From: Agrocybe praecox
Taxonomy: Eukaryota > Basidiomycota > Agaricomycetes > Agaricales > Agrocybaceae
Assembly: GCA_964017145.1 (NCBI GenBank)
Contig: OZ024849.1
Coordinates: forward strand, 3,100,001 to 3,164,000
Reading direction: 5' to 3'
DNA length: 64,000 nucleotides
Shown here: positions 11,477 to 23,545 of the stretch, piece after piece
Layout of the letters: the number at the start of each line of letters is the position of its first letter
Position numbering within the stretch: the stretch's first letter is position 1
Program-made: the position numbers and the translations under genes
Notes under the pieces: generated by a model
Told to the model about the DNA's origin: nothing
The model's input: the letters and a program-made list of their open reading frames with translations, nothing else
Databases searched by the model: none

Positions 11477-13535
11477 CTACAAACGAGATCTGATGGGACC
11501 TTCGGCAGTAGCTGGATCCAGGATATTGACGTAAGCATTTCCCTGTAGAATAGGCAGAGTTGCTGAGAATTTTTTCCAGGAAGCTTCTGTCGTTATGGGC
11601 GCGAACACGTAGGGTTTCACTCCCGTATGCTCCAAGAGCTGGTCGAGGTTATTGTAGAGCAATGTCAGCATACCCTCCTCGACATTGAGAGTTTCTTCTT
11701 TGGTGGAGAGTCCTCTTTCACTATACCAGCTCATGTCCCGCAGCATAGCATCTGCCTCGTATAACTTGAGGATGATTGGATCAACCCCAGCGGTTTGGGC
11801 TGCCTCATATGCCATGCGATGACCAATTGCTTCAACAAGTGCAACGCTGCGTACAAGGAGGCGCTTGTTGAACGCATCACTTCGATGCTTTCCTTCCAGC
11901 TCGGCCAATATCTTCATCATGTCCGAGAGTAGTCCGTTCTCATGCTGAGCAAGTAAGGATTCCGGATTTCTTGGTGAAGCCACTGTATAACGATTTAATG
12001 TAAGCTCACTAGCCAGACCTGTAGAGAAGTTAGACTCTCGGTAATAGTACACTAGTATTGAAGCTCACGAATGCTGAGAACTAGTATATCTCCTTCGGCT
12101 ATAGTTACGCCGCGAATATCCATCTAAATATGGCTATGAGATTGTGCCTGGTTATGATTTTGTACCATGTACTCACCTGTAAGGCAATGATTTCGTTATG
12201 CTGGAAAAGGCCTTGTGCGCCACAGCGATCAGCAAGGCTCATACTTGTTTGCCTCCAATGGGCTATGGCGATGGCTTTAAATATCGTCGATAGTGCGTTC
12301 CTCTGATTGATATTCTCCAAAGAACGATTGGTAAACGAGTGCCGAATTTCTTTAAAAAACGTCTCGAGTACTATAGCCTGGGTCAGCGCATAAATAATAG
12401 GTGCCTGCTGAGTACGGAAAGAAATTATAGGGACCATTCCCCTAGAGGGACCGCTGATCATCCGGCGTTTGCTGTATTCTGCGGCAATATATGCTGCGAC
12501 TTTGAGAGATGGTATTACCACAGATGTCAAACATACAGAGCCTACACCAATGCGCCAGATCTCAGATAAGAAATGGATGCGGGGATTTAAGGTAGGGTTT
12601 AATTCGCCGAGTAGGGACGCCAACGGAAGCTTGACGTGGTCGAAGGTAGTGATACAGTACCCCATTGGCTTATTTCCAAGTGGAGTGGGAAGTGGGCTAG
12701 ATGGTTTCAATCAACATTGCGTCCGCGAGTCATTAGATGCCGCCTTACCGAGAAGTAATACCGGTACACATCGTTTTTCCGTCATTAAATGGAACCAAGA
12801 AGGGTCGAATGCCATGATCCTTGCCACCAATTTTTAGTTTTGCCATGACGATGGCGACTCGGGGCACGTTCCCGGCAGGTTGACTTGCAGGCATGAACCT
12901 TATTTGAGTTGTCAACTTGTGAGCTGCTAAGAAACGTCAAGGGACGAACTGAAGACGTACTTAGCTGCATCGTCATTAGGCGTATGCAAATCAAATCCTT
13001 GTCCAGGAATATATTCCGCGACTGTCTCGAGACTCCGGGCATCAAGTCCATGACCGAGTTCAGTCAATAAAAAATGTATCCTAAAATATCTTATTAGAAT
13101 TCTGTCCCGCATTTTGGGGGATAGTACATGAACACTGACGATACTTCGAAGTTGATGACTCTCTTCCATAGTGTGGCAAGGTCTGGGCGACTGGGAACGA
13201 AGGCGGCCAAAGTTCCACCTGCAAGATTTATTTGCAAGGTCCACAGCCCCACTGCTGCACCATCAAAGGTATTGATAGGATCGATATGCGCGTTCCAAAA
13301 TTTCTCTGAACAATTAAGGATGTCATCTAGCTGTGGACCTATACACAAGTAAATTAGCGGTACACGTTGAATAGGTTGAAGAATATCTACCATGAGCTGT
13401 TGCAATCGCCTTCGCTCGACGATGCGCAAGTTCGAGACAATACTTGTACGACTCTTCTCCCACGTATTGGAAATCCTCTGTGAGGGGTAAATGTTCAGTT
13501 GGAAAGTGGAGGCGTTCTGGTAAGCTGAGAGGCAT
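11477..13535 (-). CDS. peroxisomal acyl-CoA oxidase/dehydrogenase with PTS1
   Basis: Flavin enzyme of the acyl-CoA oxidase/dehydrogenase superfamily, catalysing the first step of fatty acyl-CoA beta-oxidation (FAD; O2 as acceptor in oxidases). Seven exons on the minus strand: 13535-13391, 13338-13140, 13080-12961, 12898-12749, 12696-12177, 12123-12069, 12018-11477. They total 1731 nt and encode 576 aa, all phases closing. The N-terminal helical domain holds FDGAAVGLWTLQINLAGGTL. The middle beta domain has FLLTELGHGLDA, VAIVMAKLKIGGKDHGIRPF and LGNKPMGYCITTFDHVKLP. The C-terminal helices carry RGVTIAEGDILVLSIRLASE. The last three residues are SRL, a type 1 peroxisomal targeting signal. It is shorter than classic ACOX1 (about 660 aa). 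I did not pin down the catalytic Glu, so oxidase rather than dehydrogenase rests on PTS1 and overall pattern. Confidence 0.88.
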
Positions 13536-14236
13536 AGTGTTGATAAACATTCACAAGAATGAGAAATCGACTTGTATGATGAGTTGGAGAACGCTGTCAA
13601 TGGAGAGTTAAGTACGAAACATTATAAAGCAGTGCCTTAATCTTACCTTTCTATATTTAAACTTCCTAGTACAACGTCTGCACGGGAGTCTTTCCCTCTG
13701 GAGAGCGATATGATGCTCCTGGTAACTCATTGATGATCAACAGTAGATGGTGATTTGAAATGTAACGCTCAGGCTGCGGCTGCACCGCGTTCTGTACTAA
13801 GCATCATCGTTCAACCTGTGATTATGTGTGGCATCAAATGCGTCTTATCGAATGTAGTAATAGACAATCGGACTTAAAAGCTTAATGACTACTACATATC
13901 AGTGCCATACGTACGACATGTATGAGGGACGCCATCGACGGACACCACCATCATGTTACCCCGTCCAAGACCATCAAGGGATGGCGCTGAAATGATAAAT
14001 CACGTTCAGCGGAAAATCAATTGACCAAGGTTATCCATATTTATTACCTATTTATTACGCGTTGTTGGTAGTAATAGTTAGGAGGTCAGCAAATTTAATA
14101 TTTATACCCTATATCTCGATAGTACACATCCATCAAAAAAACAATCTGAATGTTCGTCCCAGACAGAGAAACGTGAAAGTGATAGAATATATCAAACATA
14201 GTCAGTCCAGCTTGGTGTATATTACTATGGGGAACC
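13536..14236. other. intergenic, no gene seen
   Basis: 701 bases upstream of the acyl-CoA oxidase start and downstream of the alpha/beta hydrolase stop, both on the minus strand. No coding signal was seen. This should hold the oxidase promoter. Confidence 0.5.
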
Positions 14237-15508
14237 CTATTCTTTGAACCCCTTTTCAAGCCAGTCGTCAACAGCTAAAGCAATTGAATTCAGTTTCTTT
14301 TCCTTCACAAAGAAATCTTGAAGGATGTCATTGTGAACGCCATGTTCCTCTGTAGCGACTTCGACCGATGGATGGTGTCGTTTAAGGGCTTCAACGAGTG
14401 TAAGAATAGAATCTGCCAGACATTCTTTCCCACCCAATGTTACCAGTATTCTTTGAGTGAGATTGTCAATGCCGGAGAACCAATTCTCGGGTGCCTTAGC
14501 AATTTCGAGATACACGTGCTGGTCGTCCGGTACAGGCTCGAGGACGAGTTTACCCATAGCGACTGATAGTTCAAGAGTTACCCATTCTGTGTTGGCGTTA
14601 CCCCGGGCGGAGGGGAAGTCTCCAATAAGGGAGGCCCAAGGAGACATCAAGTAGATACCTCCAATTTTCTGGGACAATCCGATCAGCGGTGAAGGCGGGA
14701 CCTGGTCGGAGGGCAAAGGATGAAGGGTGTGCGATAATAATTGTAAAATCAAATTTGCTCCGGCAGAGTCGCCGCAGAGATGCAGGTTCTCAGGTTTGAC
14801 TCCTTGGGAAAAGAGGAGTTGCACGCCCGAAATTAGCTGCTTCAGCTGGGTTGGGAATGGATAATCCGGAGCGAGAGCTACGAGTTTAATGTCAGTAATT
14901 CGCACATAAGAATGAAATAATTTTAATCACAATATTCCAATAAAGCTACACCGACATGCTCCCCTCCTAAGCGAGACTCCAGTTCTGTCTTTAGATGACG
15001 ACAGTAATGCAGGTGAAAATCGGCTAGACAAGTAACAAAACCACCTCCTGCAAGAAAAAATAGTCAAATCTCGACGAACGCCACAAGCCTCATCACATAC
15101 CATGACAATAAAGTATAACTTTATTCGTCTTCCTGGGCCCAATCCACAATAAACGTCCACCCCCTTCAAGGTCATCAGTTGTATTCGGCAATTTCGTTTC
15201 TGTGATGAAAGCAGCGTAGGTCTTTGGCGATGTGCCGAAGTAATACTGCAACTGCGCTCCTGATAAGTGGCCCGTAACCCATCGTGTTGCAGAGTCTCCT
15301 ATAACTCTGAGAAAAGATTTGTGTTTATTTCTCTCAGAATTCCTAGCAATTGTGAGGTTGTAAACGAGGACAGGAGCTAGCAACTAAGCGTCAATAAGCA
15401 GTCGACCGCAATAAGTTGAAGGAAAGACGTACGAAATCGCAGGAAGGTTAGCAAAACCCAGAGCTTCCCGAAGAGAGTAACATTTCCATTCCTATGAGTG
15501 GGTGCCAT
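14237..15508 (-). CDS. alpha/beta hydrolase (HSL/steryl-acetyl-hydrolase-like)
   Basis: Serine hydrolase of the HGGG class (hormone-sensitive-lipase-like; fungal relatives include steryl acetyl hydrolases and toxin-ester hydrolases). Four exons (15508-15433, 15376-15101, 15047-14931, 14877-14237) total 1110 nt and encode 369 aa with closed phases. Near the N-terminus, LFGKLWVLLTFLRF followed by PPVLVYNL is a likely membrane anchor. The oxyanion-hole motif YCHGGGF is split by an intron inside the first Gly. The nucleophile elbow is LCGDSAGANL. The acid region is near GGKECLAD, and the late His sits in HGVHND. The substrate is probably a lipid-like ester; this is inference. It shares strand with the acyl-CoA oxidase and ICMT-like genes, but spacing of about 0.7 kb argues for separate promoters. 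Confidence 0.85.
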
Positions 15509-16812
15509 GTAGCAAACACCTCGTGAATGGAAGAGGGATGCGACTAAAGTCTGAAATGATGTTCGAGGTTAACAAGTTTGCAACTCCCGTGTACTTATTT
15601 CGTGATAATGACTAAGCATCGGATGCTATTATTAGTATACATATATCAAGACGCCCAGACAGGCTAGAGCCAAAAGGTCGACGATATCAATCTCATATTT
15701 ACAAGGTGGTTCCTGATCCAGTGCCGTCTACATCTTTTTCTGCGTGATATAACCAGCTGCCCATACTAACCTTTCTGTACGTACAACTTTGGTACAGCCT
15801 CCAGACAGGAGGTAACAAATTTCTCAAATCGCATCTACTACAGATGCCATAACTCGCTCTAGGCTGCAGAATTCTGAGTTCATCAAACAATGTTCTGAAT
15901 CTTCTGATGGATGAGAATTGCAATGGCGGCGTGAGAAGGTACTTGAGACATATGCAATGTCTGGATTCAACATATCATCAAATTCACATGTTGAAGGTAT
16001 TAGGGTGGCTTACCTCGCAGACTTCGGGATATTCTTGACCCCTGGGGAGTCCAGGGTATTCCGCTCGGGCGTATTACTACAGCATAACGTTCTTACCTTG
16101 AGCAACCGTGACGTACATATTTGCAACAGGGTCTGACGAAATTCGGGGATCGGATGTACGTAGAAGGAAGATGTTCTCGTGAGGCGTCACTTACGATGAG
16201 AACAAGGTTCAGTTTCACGAAATCTTCTCCTTTCCCTCTAACAGCATTGATCTACACACGATCAAGTTTTCGGGTAGTAATGAAAATGGAATGGAATTAA
16301 AGCGAAGGGCGCTCGATTGAGGGACTGGGTACAGTAATATCTCACAAGGAATCATCATCCTCATGATATTTAAGGGTTGCTCAAAATTCAGGTCACCGTA
16401 TACGTGGTTCATGTTTACCACTGCAAGCACTTTGATGTACTACATAATGCCGATGATGGCAATATGTAATTCCCGTCCTTGCCGAAGGGTTATCATTCAA
16501 TCTCCGATAGATCAATACTTTAGCCGAAGTTCGGCTTTCGTGCTTTGAGACTTCGAGTATTTTTAATTCAGAATGATAATACAGCACGATAATTATATAC
16601 AAAGCGACCAGTCGCAGTGCTTTACACAGGATACATGCGTACAACTTTGAAACCACATCAGCCAAGTAAGTATACCACCACTGGCGCATCGCTCAGACTG
16701 CCGAGAACTAATCATCATCGAGGTTATAAGTGTAATTAGACCAAAGAATAGAACCAAGGACCTACCGTATTTGTATCATCGAAGGTGTCCCTTTGTTGCG
16801 TGATCATGATAT
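15509..16812. other. 1.3 kb without a resolved gene
   Basis: Between the hydrolase start and the end of 7TM copy 2. Minus-strand open frames at 15.70-15.92, 16.22-16.43 and 16.39-16.69 kb contain some hydrophobic runs (for example LRLVALYIIIVLYY), but I could not join them into a gene or assign a family. A decayed membrane-protein gene is possible. Confidence 0.35.
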
Positions 16813-18702
16813 CTACATATTCAGCCCTAAATCAGTCGTGTCCGAGAGTATGTTCAGATTGTGACACGAACTCTTCGACTCAATGTTCAAGTTGTTGCTA
16901 CTTCCGCCGACGTGATTCTATGGAGGAACATTAACCTCTGAAGGCGCTCCAAACAATGATGCACTTACGTTAGACTTCACGGGAAAGCGAGACCCGTGAG
17001 CAGTACCGCTGGAAGTAGTGAGGTGGAAGGAATTCATGTCCTTGGATTGCATGTGCGAGTTGTAGCTACGTCCTGGTCGGGCGTTGAGCCTGTAAAAATG
17101 AGGTATCCGATTACTATTAATAAGTGAGACTTGTAGGTGCTTTTGGTGGTGACATACAACGCAACTGTAGAATGCATATCCAGTTAATGGCAGACACTTC
17201 TTGAGGCTATACAAATACACTCACTCATCGTTATAACGTAGAGTTTCGAAAGGGACAGGTGTATCGGCATCCTGACAGCGGCATAAGGTTTTCATATGAT
17301 AGTTCTTATAGGAATGGAACAGTACATACCAGTCAAGGTTAGTCGGATTAACGAAGAACAAGATCATGAAAGCCAGGTCCGATATCGTTACCAGAAGTCC
17401 TCGGGCTACAGTAAATGCCAAGAGGTTCTGCAGGATGCCGATCGTCCTATGGTTATCTCCATCAGAGAGCCCTTCATCGAAAGGAATGATCCACATACGA
17501 TTTAACATGACTTTTCGACTTAGCCGTCAAGAAGTTAATGGACAACACGAGTGTCGCGATACTGTCCGCCACGATGATCATAGCCTGATCGAATCCGCAG
17601 CTGATCTACAATAAAGTATGCATGTGTACCAAGCAGTAACTCGGAATGCTGGGTATCGTACCCTTATTTCCGGTATGTAAAGATCAGATACATTTCTGTG
17701 TTTGACTTGTTGTGCAATTGTATCTGAATTGTGGATAAGTGGAATGGTATCGCAGGAGAAGATGATACTCAACAAAGGCTGGAACCTGAATATCAAATCA
17801 GTCAGTACAAAGATTTCTCGTCTGTAGCGATACAAATATACCAAACGCAAGGACTGCAGTAAGGGCCTGTAATAATCGTTAGTCATAAATCAAATTTGTT
17901 CGAAATCTGTCAGCCTGACAATAATGCCAGCTATCCAATAGTTTCTCGGGTTCACTGAAAGTAGTCAATCATTAGCGCCCACTGGTGTTGCTATAGGTAT
18001 ACTCACGGAGATGTACTCGGCTAGCCAGGAACAGTTGGACGCTAGAGCGCGACAAGCGCTCCCGTTAGTATGCGCTTATCCCCGTTGACTGAGATACTTA
18101 CAGGAAGACAACAAAAACCGTGATCGCAAACTCGGCCAGAAATCCATTGTTTACGGTCGTTAGCATGACAAAGTTGCCAAAATGTTCGATCTATAGCTAT
18201 GAGATTATGGTTTATCATGAGAGAAACGAGGGTCGCATTTACCAGGTAGGCATGTATGAAGACCGAGTTCGACACTGTTGAACCGATATCCAGGGCTCTA
18301 GAGTAAGCTGTATGGGCTACATGCTTCCAAAATCTGAGGCTTAAGTCTTACACGAGGAGAACAACCTATCCACAACATTGTTCAATAACTATTCTCCCCG
18401 CGAATAATGAATGGAAACGTACAAAGGAACGAAGCTTCCATGTATCGTTGTTATTGCGGGCATATGTCCATGCCTGCAAGATAGTGACACCCAAGAGACT
18501 GCATAAAGATAAATGAGCTCTCTGTGCTGGTAACGCCCATAAAGATACAAATACTCACATCGTCGAAAACACAAATCCTGTAAAATAGTTCTTAGTAAAT
18601 ATCTTTTCATGGCGCTAGTAGCTACGTACCAACAAATATTCCGTCTACTCCTTTCGAGATATTAATGTCAGGAACAACTGGTGGCAAGGTCGAATTTGAC
18701 AT
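16813..18702 (-). CDS. 7TM protein, DUF6534-like, about 16 exons (copy 2)
   Basis: Paralogue of the 7TM gene at 3302-5356. The start gives MSNSTLPPVVPDINISKGVDG, beginning like copy 1 and leading into FVG at the first intron. The next exons have the same lengths as in copy 1: 19, 76, 14, 55 nt, then 35, 35, 25, 62 and 107 nt, and the 7-nt microexon (TTGCGTT). Signature stretches are ALDIGSTVSNSVFIHAYL, FDQAMIIVADSIATLVL, LQNLLAFTVARGLLVT and LNARPGRSYN. After the shared core the tail differs: copy 2 ends with a 35-codon exon finishing ...DTTDLGLNM, for about 328 aa. The frame is open throughout, so both copies look functional. It is divergent from the SDR gene at 19548. Confidence 0.75.
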
Positions 18703-19547
18703 TATAGAAGATAGTAATTGATTGGAGGAAGGAAAGTCGATGTCTTGGTCGATATCGGCTGGTTACGAATTATATAACCTATTCGAGAATATATATTTAA
18801 AAACTCAAGACTAATACAGACATCACACGAATCGCGCGGTCATATGGAGATACATATATTCGTCGGAGGGTTAAATCGGCGACGTTAGGCGTATGTGCTG
18901 CGAGCTCGATCGTGGTGGTACTGGACTACTACGACCGTATCCGAGTCTTCAAACCAAGTTACACGTTACACTTTAGATTGTGTAAAATATGGACCAGTTA
19001 TTGGCTACACCCTCCACATTTATCTAGCAAGTTAGGCATGACTCTAGATGGAACGCTTGACCAAAGTCAATCTTCACTGATGGCTCTTTCAAGCGCATTG
19101 ATAACTTCCTGTTGTATAGCAGAGTAAGTCTATTACTCTTAAGTCCAACGAGAGAACCATTTTTCTATTTTTGCGACGATTTTGGACATGTTTACCAACG
19201 CCTTGGAGAATCTCGATTCTGTCGATTCTTCGCCGTGAGTCGTGACAATAGTGACCCGACCTATGTGTTCTATTTATATTGTTGGGGAACATATCTTATC
19301 TAATTTTAGGCTTTGGGATTTGAATTCTATTGTTAGATATCAAGATTGATCTAGCTGGATGTTTATATTAGTCTTACATAAGGATCTACTCAGGGTCCAG
19401 ACATCCAAAGCTCGACCTGTCACAGCATGACTTACCATGCGATGGCACCGTGTCTGATGCTGGGTCCTCTGTCTTTCCTTCCTTTCCTTCCAGCAGGAAT
19501 ATATAAACTTCATACTAAACGTTTACCTGGACCAGGTATCGTCGAAA
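18703..19547. other. divergent promoter region (7TM copy 2 / SDR)
   Basis: 845 bases between two divergently transcribed genes. No reliable gene lies inside; small frames near 18.9-19.3 kb are unsupported. A pyrimidine-rich block (CTTTCCTTCCTTTCCTTCC, about 19472-19491) lies just upstream of the SDR TATA-like site. Confidence 0.55.
19498..19508 (+). promoter_or_regulatory. TATA-like element of the SDR gene
   Basis: AATATATAAAC lies about 40 bases before the SDR ATG and just after a CT-rich block, an arrangement often seen in fungal promoters. Confidence 0.5.
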
Positions 19548-20570
19548 ATGGCTACGGCATCCTCTAAAAGCGCCCTCGTCGTCTTCATTACAGGTTGTTC
19601 GAATGGTGGCATTGGTTCGGCACTGTAAGTCAATACAAACCGTTTACACTTGGGCGCTTTTGACGCTTACACCTGTGAATCACAGAGCCACGGAATTCTC
19701 GCGAAGCGGATGTGTGGTCTACGCTAGCGCACGATCTATTACTGCCATGTCAGATTTACCTGAGAGTGTGCGGAAATTGCAGGTTGACGTAACCGACGAC
19801 GCTGCTTGTGAGAAGGCAGTTCAAACAATTTTTGAGGAGGCAAAACATATCGACATCTTCGTCTCCAATGCTGGAGTCGCAAACGTTGGTAAGTATCCTG
19901 TCTGTGCACTTCAGAATCCTATTAAACACCAGGGCCCAGGCGCTTTGCTTGACATAACTGTCGAAACCGCTCAGCAAGTTATGAACACAAACCTCTTTGG
20001 AACAGTGCGCTTTGTGCGCTTGATTGGACCCCATATGGTGAAACGCAAGAAGGGATTGATTTTACCTGTTGGGTCGACAGCTGGAGAGCTTTCTATCCCG
20101 TTTATGGGCTACTACAACCCTAGCAAAGCAGCTCTGCATGCGTACACAGAAACGTTGGCCTTGGAGCTGAAGCCTTTCGGGGTTCACGTCATGCTCTGCT
20201 CTCCTGGAACTGTGAAGAGTAACATTGCAAATGTAACTGACGCCTATCCCTTTTGCCCGTTTTGGACACAGACTAAGCATCTAATTTCTAGAACGAGGCT
20301 CAACATTACAAGGCCAACATACCTGAAGGCTCGACATACAGTCCATATGTCGACCAGATGACCAACGTCCTTTACTATGGACAAAATCATGATCCAATGC
20401 CAGCTAGTAAATTCGCTAAGGTCGTTGTAGGCAAAGCGTTGAGCTCGAATCCTCCAACATACATGACGGCAGGCGGGACAACTACTCTTTGGTCATTCCT
20501 CAAGTGGCTTCCTCGTCCATTCGCTTTGAAGATGATTTGGAATTCCACAGTCGGGGAATTGAAAGTTTAG
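19548..20570 (+). CDS. short-chain dehydrogenase/reductase, AYR1-like
   Basis: NAD(P)H-dependent classical SDR resembling fungal 1-acyl-dihydroxyacetone-phosphate reductases (Ayr1), which act in lipid synthesis on lipid droplets and the ER; the exact substrate is not shown by sequence. Four exons (19548-19624, 19686-19888, 19940-20232, 20292-20570) total 852 nt and encode 283 aa, phases closing. The cofactor motif is ITGCSNGGIGSALA (TGxxxGxG). Next come QVDVTD and FVSNAGV. The catalytic Ser is in GSTAG, and YYNPSKAAL gives the YxxxK pair. In the C-terminal part, KWLPRPFALKMIW is hydrophobic. A TATA-like site lies 40 bases upstream. A 3' fragment of this gene is repeated inverted at 21809-22107. 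Confidence 0.9.
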
Positions 20571-21808
20571 TACGCGAGTATTGTTATTCCCTGTCATTTT
20601 CATGTATGGATATCAATGTATCCCCCCCTTAAACATACAGGAATTGTAGCGACCTTTGATAGCTTTTTTGGTCAGCAATATATACCATACTTTGATTTCT
20701 TTTTCTATAGAGTATTTGCGATTGCTCGTTGCGCGGCGAGATCGCCGTTAGAAGGTTGCATTGGCTTGGATCCTATAACTATCAATGAAGCTTGGCAGAC
20801 GGACTGTAAATACTTCAAACGCGACTCGAAGGGGCTCATCATCCTATCCTACGTATTCGATAATTACGGCTTGTCCTAAAGAGAGAGAGATTACCCTTAT
20901 AATATTAAGGTTTTGAAAGCTCCGTTGTTTTGATCAAGAAGATAGAATTCGCAATAAGCTGGGAGTAAGATCATGTACAAGGTTTAAATCTATCAGAAGG
21001 TTTCCTGAAACGATGTTGGTTTGCGGCGCATATAGTGGCATGCCCAGTTAGCCCAAGCATTCTAGTGGCAGCTTCGAACAAGGCATGGGCAAGTTTTCTT
21101 GATGACTTAAGCTAATAGATGCGAATCATCTTTACTGCGAATGTTTTATAGTTCAAATATATCAAGGGTTCTTATATCTCACTTGTTCTGACAGTACCGC
21201 ACGACCCACACTGCGTAGTATCTAGGCTTGATCTAGGCGAAAAGTTCATTGATATCAAAAGCATTAACACTACATAGTGGTGTATAGTGACATCCTTGCA
21301 TGTGTTTTTACACGTCAATACTACAATCGAGCATCAGCACACTATAAATAGAACGAGGTTGATCCAATATCACCGGAGATGACATAAACACGGTGCGGCC
21401 TCTTGGCAGAATGGCACGCGGGCGAGGTTACTTATATATGATAAGGTACATAACTCCAATGGCGCTAACGAGTCCGAGTCAGCCATGGTTGAGCCCTGAG
21501 CCCTGGTCTCAGTAGAATGAAGCACCCTATGTTACGTTATGTATGATGTGAAGCATCAAAGATATCGTGGTAAATTTGTCGAAGCGACCGCCGTGTTAAA
21601 TATGATCTAGGTGTCCATATCTTCCGATCTTTTAAGAACTTTGATTCTACCGTACACTTGATTGAGAATGTTGTTGTATGCCTATGCCCGACGGCGAATC
21701 ACATGTTGCAAGTGTGAGACTCTCGTTATAGGAGGGAAAGACCATAAAAATTACAAGAAGCTGATTAGGTTTGTGATATATATTTGACGCAAAATACGAA
21801 ATAGCACA
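20571..21808. other. 1.2 kb without a recognised gene
   Basis: AT-rich stretch following the SDR. A small frame at 20.62-20.88 kb is unsupported. It leads into the inverted SDR fragment and may have been moved with it. Confidence 0.45.
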
Positions 21809-22107
21809 TGGCCTTGTAATGTTGAGCCTCGTTCTAGAAATTAGATGCTTAGTCTGTGTCCAAAACAGGCAAAAGGAATAGGCGTCAGTTACATTTGCAA
21901 TGTTACTACTCTTCACAGTTCCAGGAGAGCAGAGCATGACGTGAACCCCGAAAGGCTTCAGCTCCAAGGCTAACGTTTCTGTGTACGCATGCAGAGCTGC
22001 CTTACTAGGGTTGTAGTAGCCCATAAGCGGGATAGAAAGCTCTCCAGCTGTCGACCCAACAGGTAAAATCAATCCCTTCTTGCGTTTCACCATATGGGGT
22101 CCAATCA
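21809..22107 (-). pseudogene. inverted partial copy of the SDR gene
   Basis: 299 bases on the minus strand match 20021-20316 of the SDR gene with only about six single-base changes and one 3-base insertion (an extra AGT codon before the third intron). The copy starts inside exon 3 at the codon for Ile-Gly-Pro, runs through YYNPSK and the complete third intron, and stops inside exon 4. There is no start codon, no cofactor motif and no C-terminus, so it cannot make an enzyme. The retained intron shows a DNA-level duplication, not an mRNA-derived copy. Confidence 0.92.
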
Positions 22108-22421
22108 CTCCGTGACGTGATATGAAATTTATAACCGCTCAGAGCTCAATGATTATACAGTCGAACCTGTCTTATCCCATAGCTCTCGGTAGACGTCCGA
22201 AGCTATTGGTTATTGCAGGTCAAAATGAAGCATAAATTAGAAAATGTTAATCGATAACTTCCAAAGCAATGCGTCCGACGCGAGACGCGTTGCGATGTTC
22301 AAACACGTGATGTGAAAGTAATGGAAAAGTGAACCACTGTACGGTTCGATCAGGTCTCAAAAACAGACAGCGACTCTTCGGAATTCCGACTTCTACCCCA
22401 TGTCCGCTAAGGTCAGTTAAC

Positions 22422-23545
22422 ACATGTCCTGCATAATTGCCACAGTTCCTCCTGAGACCTTATCGAGATATCAATGTGACTAGACTATAATGCTAAGTAT
22501 TCTGCGCGTCCGACAAGCAAGTATCATAAATATACCTTGGTTTATTCTAATTGGTTTAGTTTACAGGCATGTAATTTCTTTACGAAGTCTCCACATCAAG
22601 TAAGTATGGGTCAATCTACTGCGTCAGACAATGGAGTCTTCCCCAGGCATAATTCTCCTAGAGAAGCCCCCGAGTATGCACTTATCCAAGGAACTTCGTT
22701 GGAAAAGTGCGGAAGTGGCTTGCAAGAAAGATGCCGCAGCGTTTAGTCGGCAACGCGACATTTTCGTCGAAGCCCTTAATGCGTACTCACACCTAGTTAC
22801 AGGAGCTCGGTGGCTTCTGGTCGTTCCTGGCAGGGACGGTCAGGGCTCAAGTATGTTACTATGACTTGGACTCCCTTCGATCGAGAGGACACATCTTGTG
22901 AACGCACAGCTCGAGATGAGGGACTTCACTGGCGTCAAGATGTCGGTGGATATGACATACCCAGTGCCTATCACAAAGTTTCAAGATGGCATTGCATGTA
23001 TCTGAATATCGTCAAAATAATCCAGGAGCATCCTAAGTGACCAAGATACGGAGGATCAGTTTTGTTATTGAAGGACTAGATGACATCGGTCTAACTGCGA
23101 CCTGCTTGCCAGACGTCGTTCTGCTGCAGTTTCCTGTGAGGGTGATGAATCGACATTCTACACATTTACGGTGACTTAGTCAGATATCGAAGATGAGTCG
23201 ATCGATTACCCAAAAAAATTGAGTTATCCGATCGGACTAGTAGTAAGTTTACAGCGTTCAGTTTGCATAGAAGAAACATTCACACTAATCACATCAAACA
23301 CTTTGCAATATATCTCTTGCCCAACAAGCGCTAATCGTTGCAATTCAGAATCACGTATCCCAGTATGCCAGGTATTCCGATGTCCCGGAAACCTTTTCGG
23401 TGCCGACAAAATCACTTTCGACTACGACTACTCGCCCCTTTCTGGTGCGGCTACTAGGGTTGCCAAAAATCTAATACTATCGTCTGAGAGGGTATGCCGG
23501 TTTGGGCCATAGTCGAAGTGTCCGTGACCGTAAACAATTCGTTTT
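22422..23545 (+). pseudogene. decayed copy of an F-box gene
   Basis: The segment matches the F-box gene at 28424-29957 from its N-terminus on, including the first intron. Matching pieces include LLEKPPSMHLSKE against FLEKPLSMYSSKE, RWKSAEVACKKD against RWKSTEVAWKKD, GARWLLVV against GGRWLLVV, and LGHSR near the end. Several stops and frame changes interrupt it (after SSMLL and after the VDMTYPVPITKF segment, for example), and a central-to-C-terminal part is deleted. It lies inverted relative to the intact gene. Confidence 0.82.

Noticed and set aside
12339..12837. Plus-strand frames over 12.3-12.8 kb
   Set aside because: Antisense to the acyl-CoA oxidase exons.
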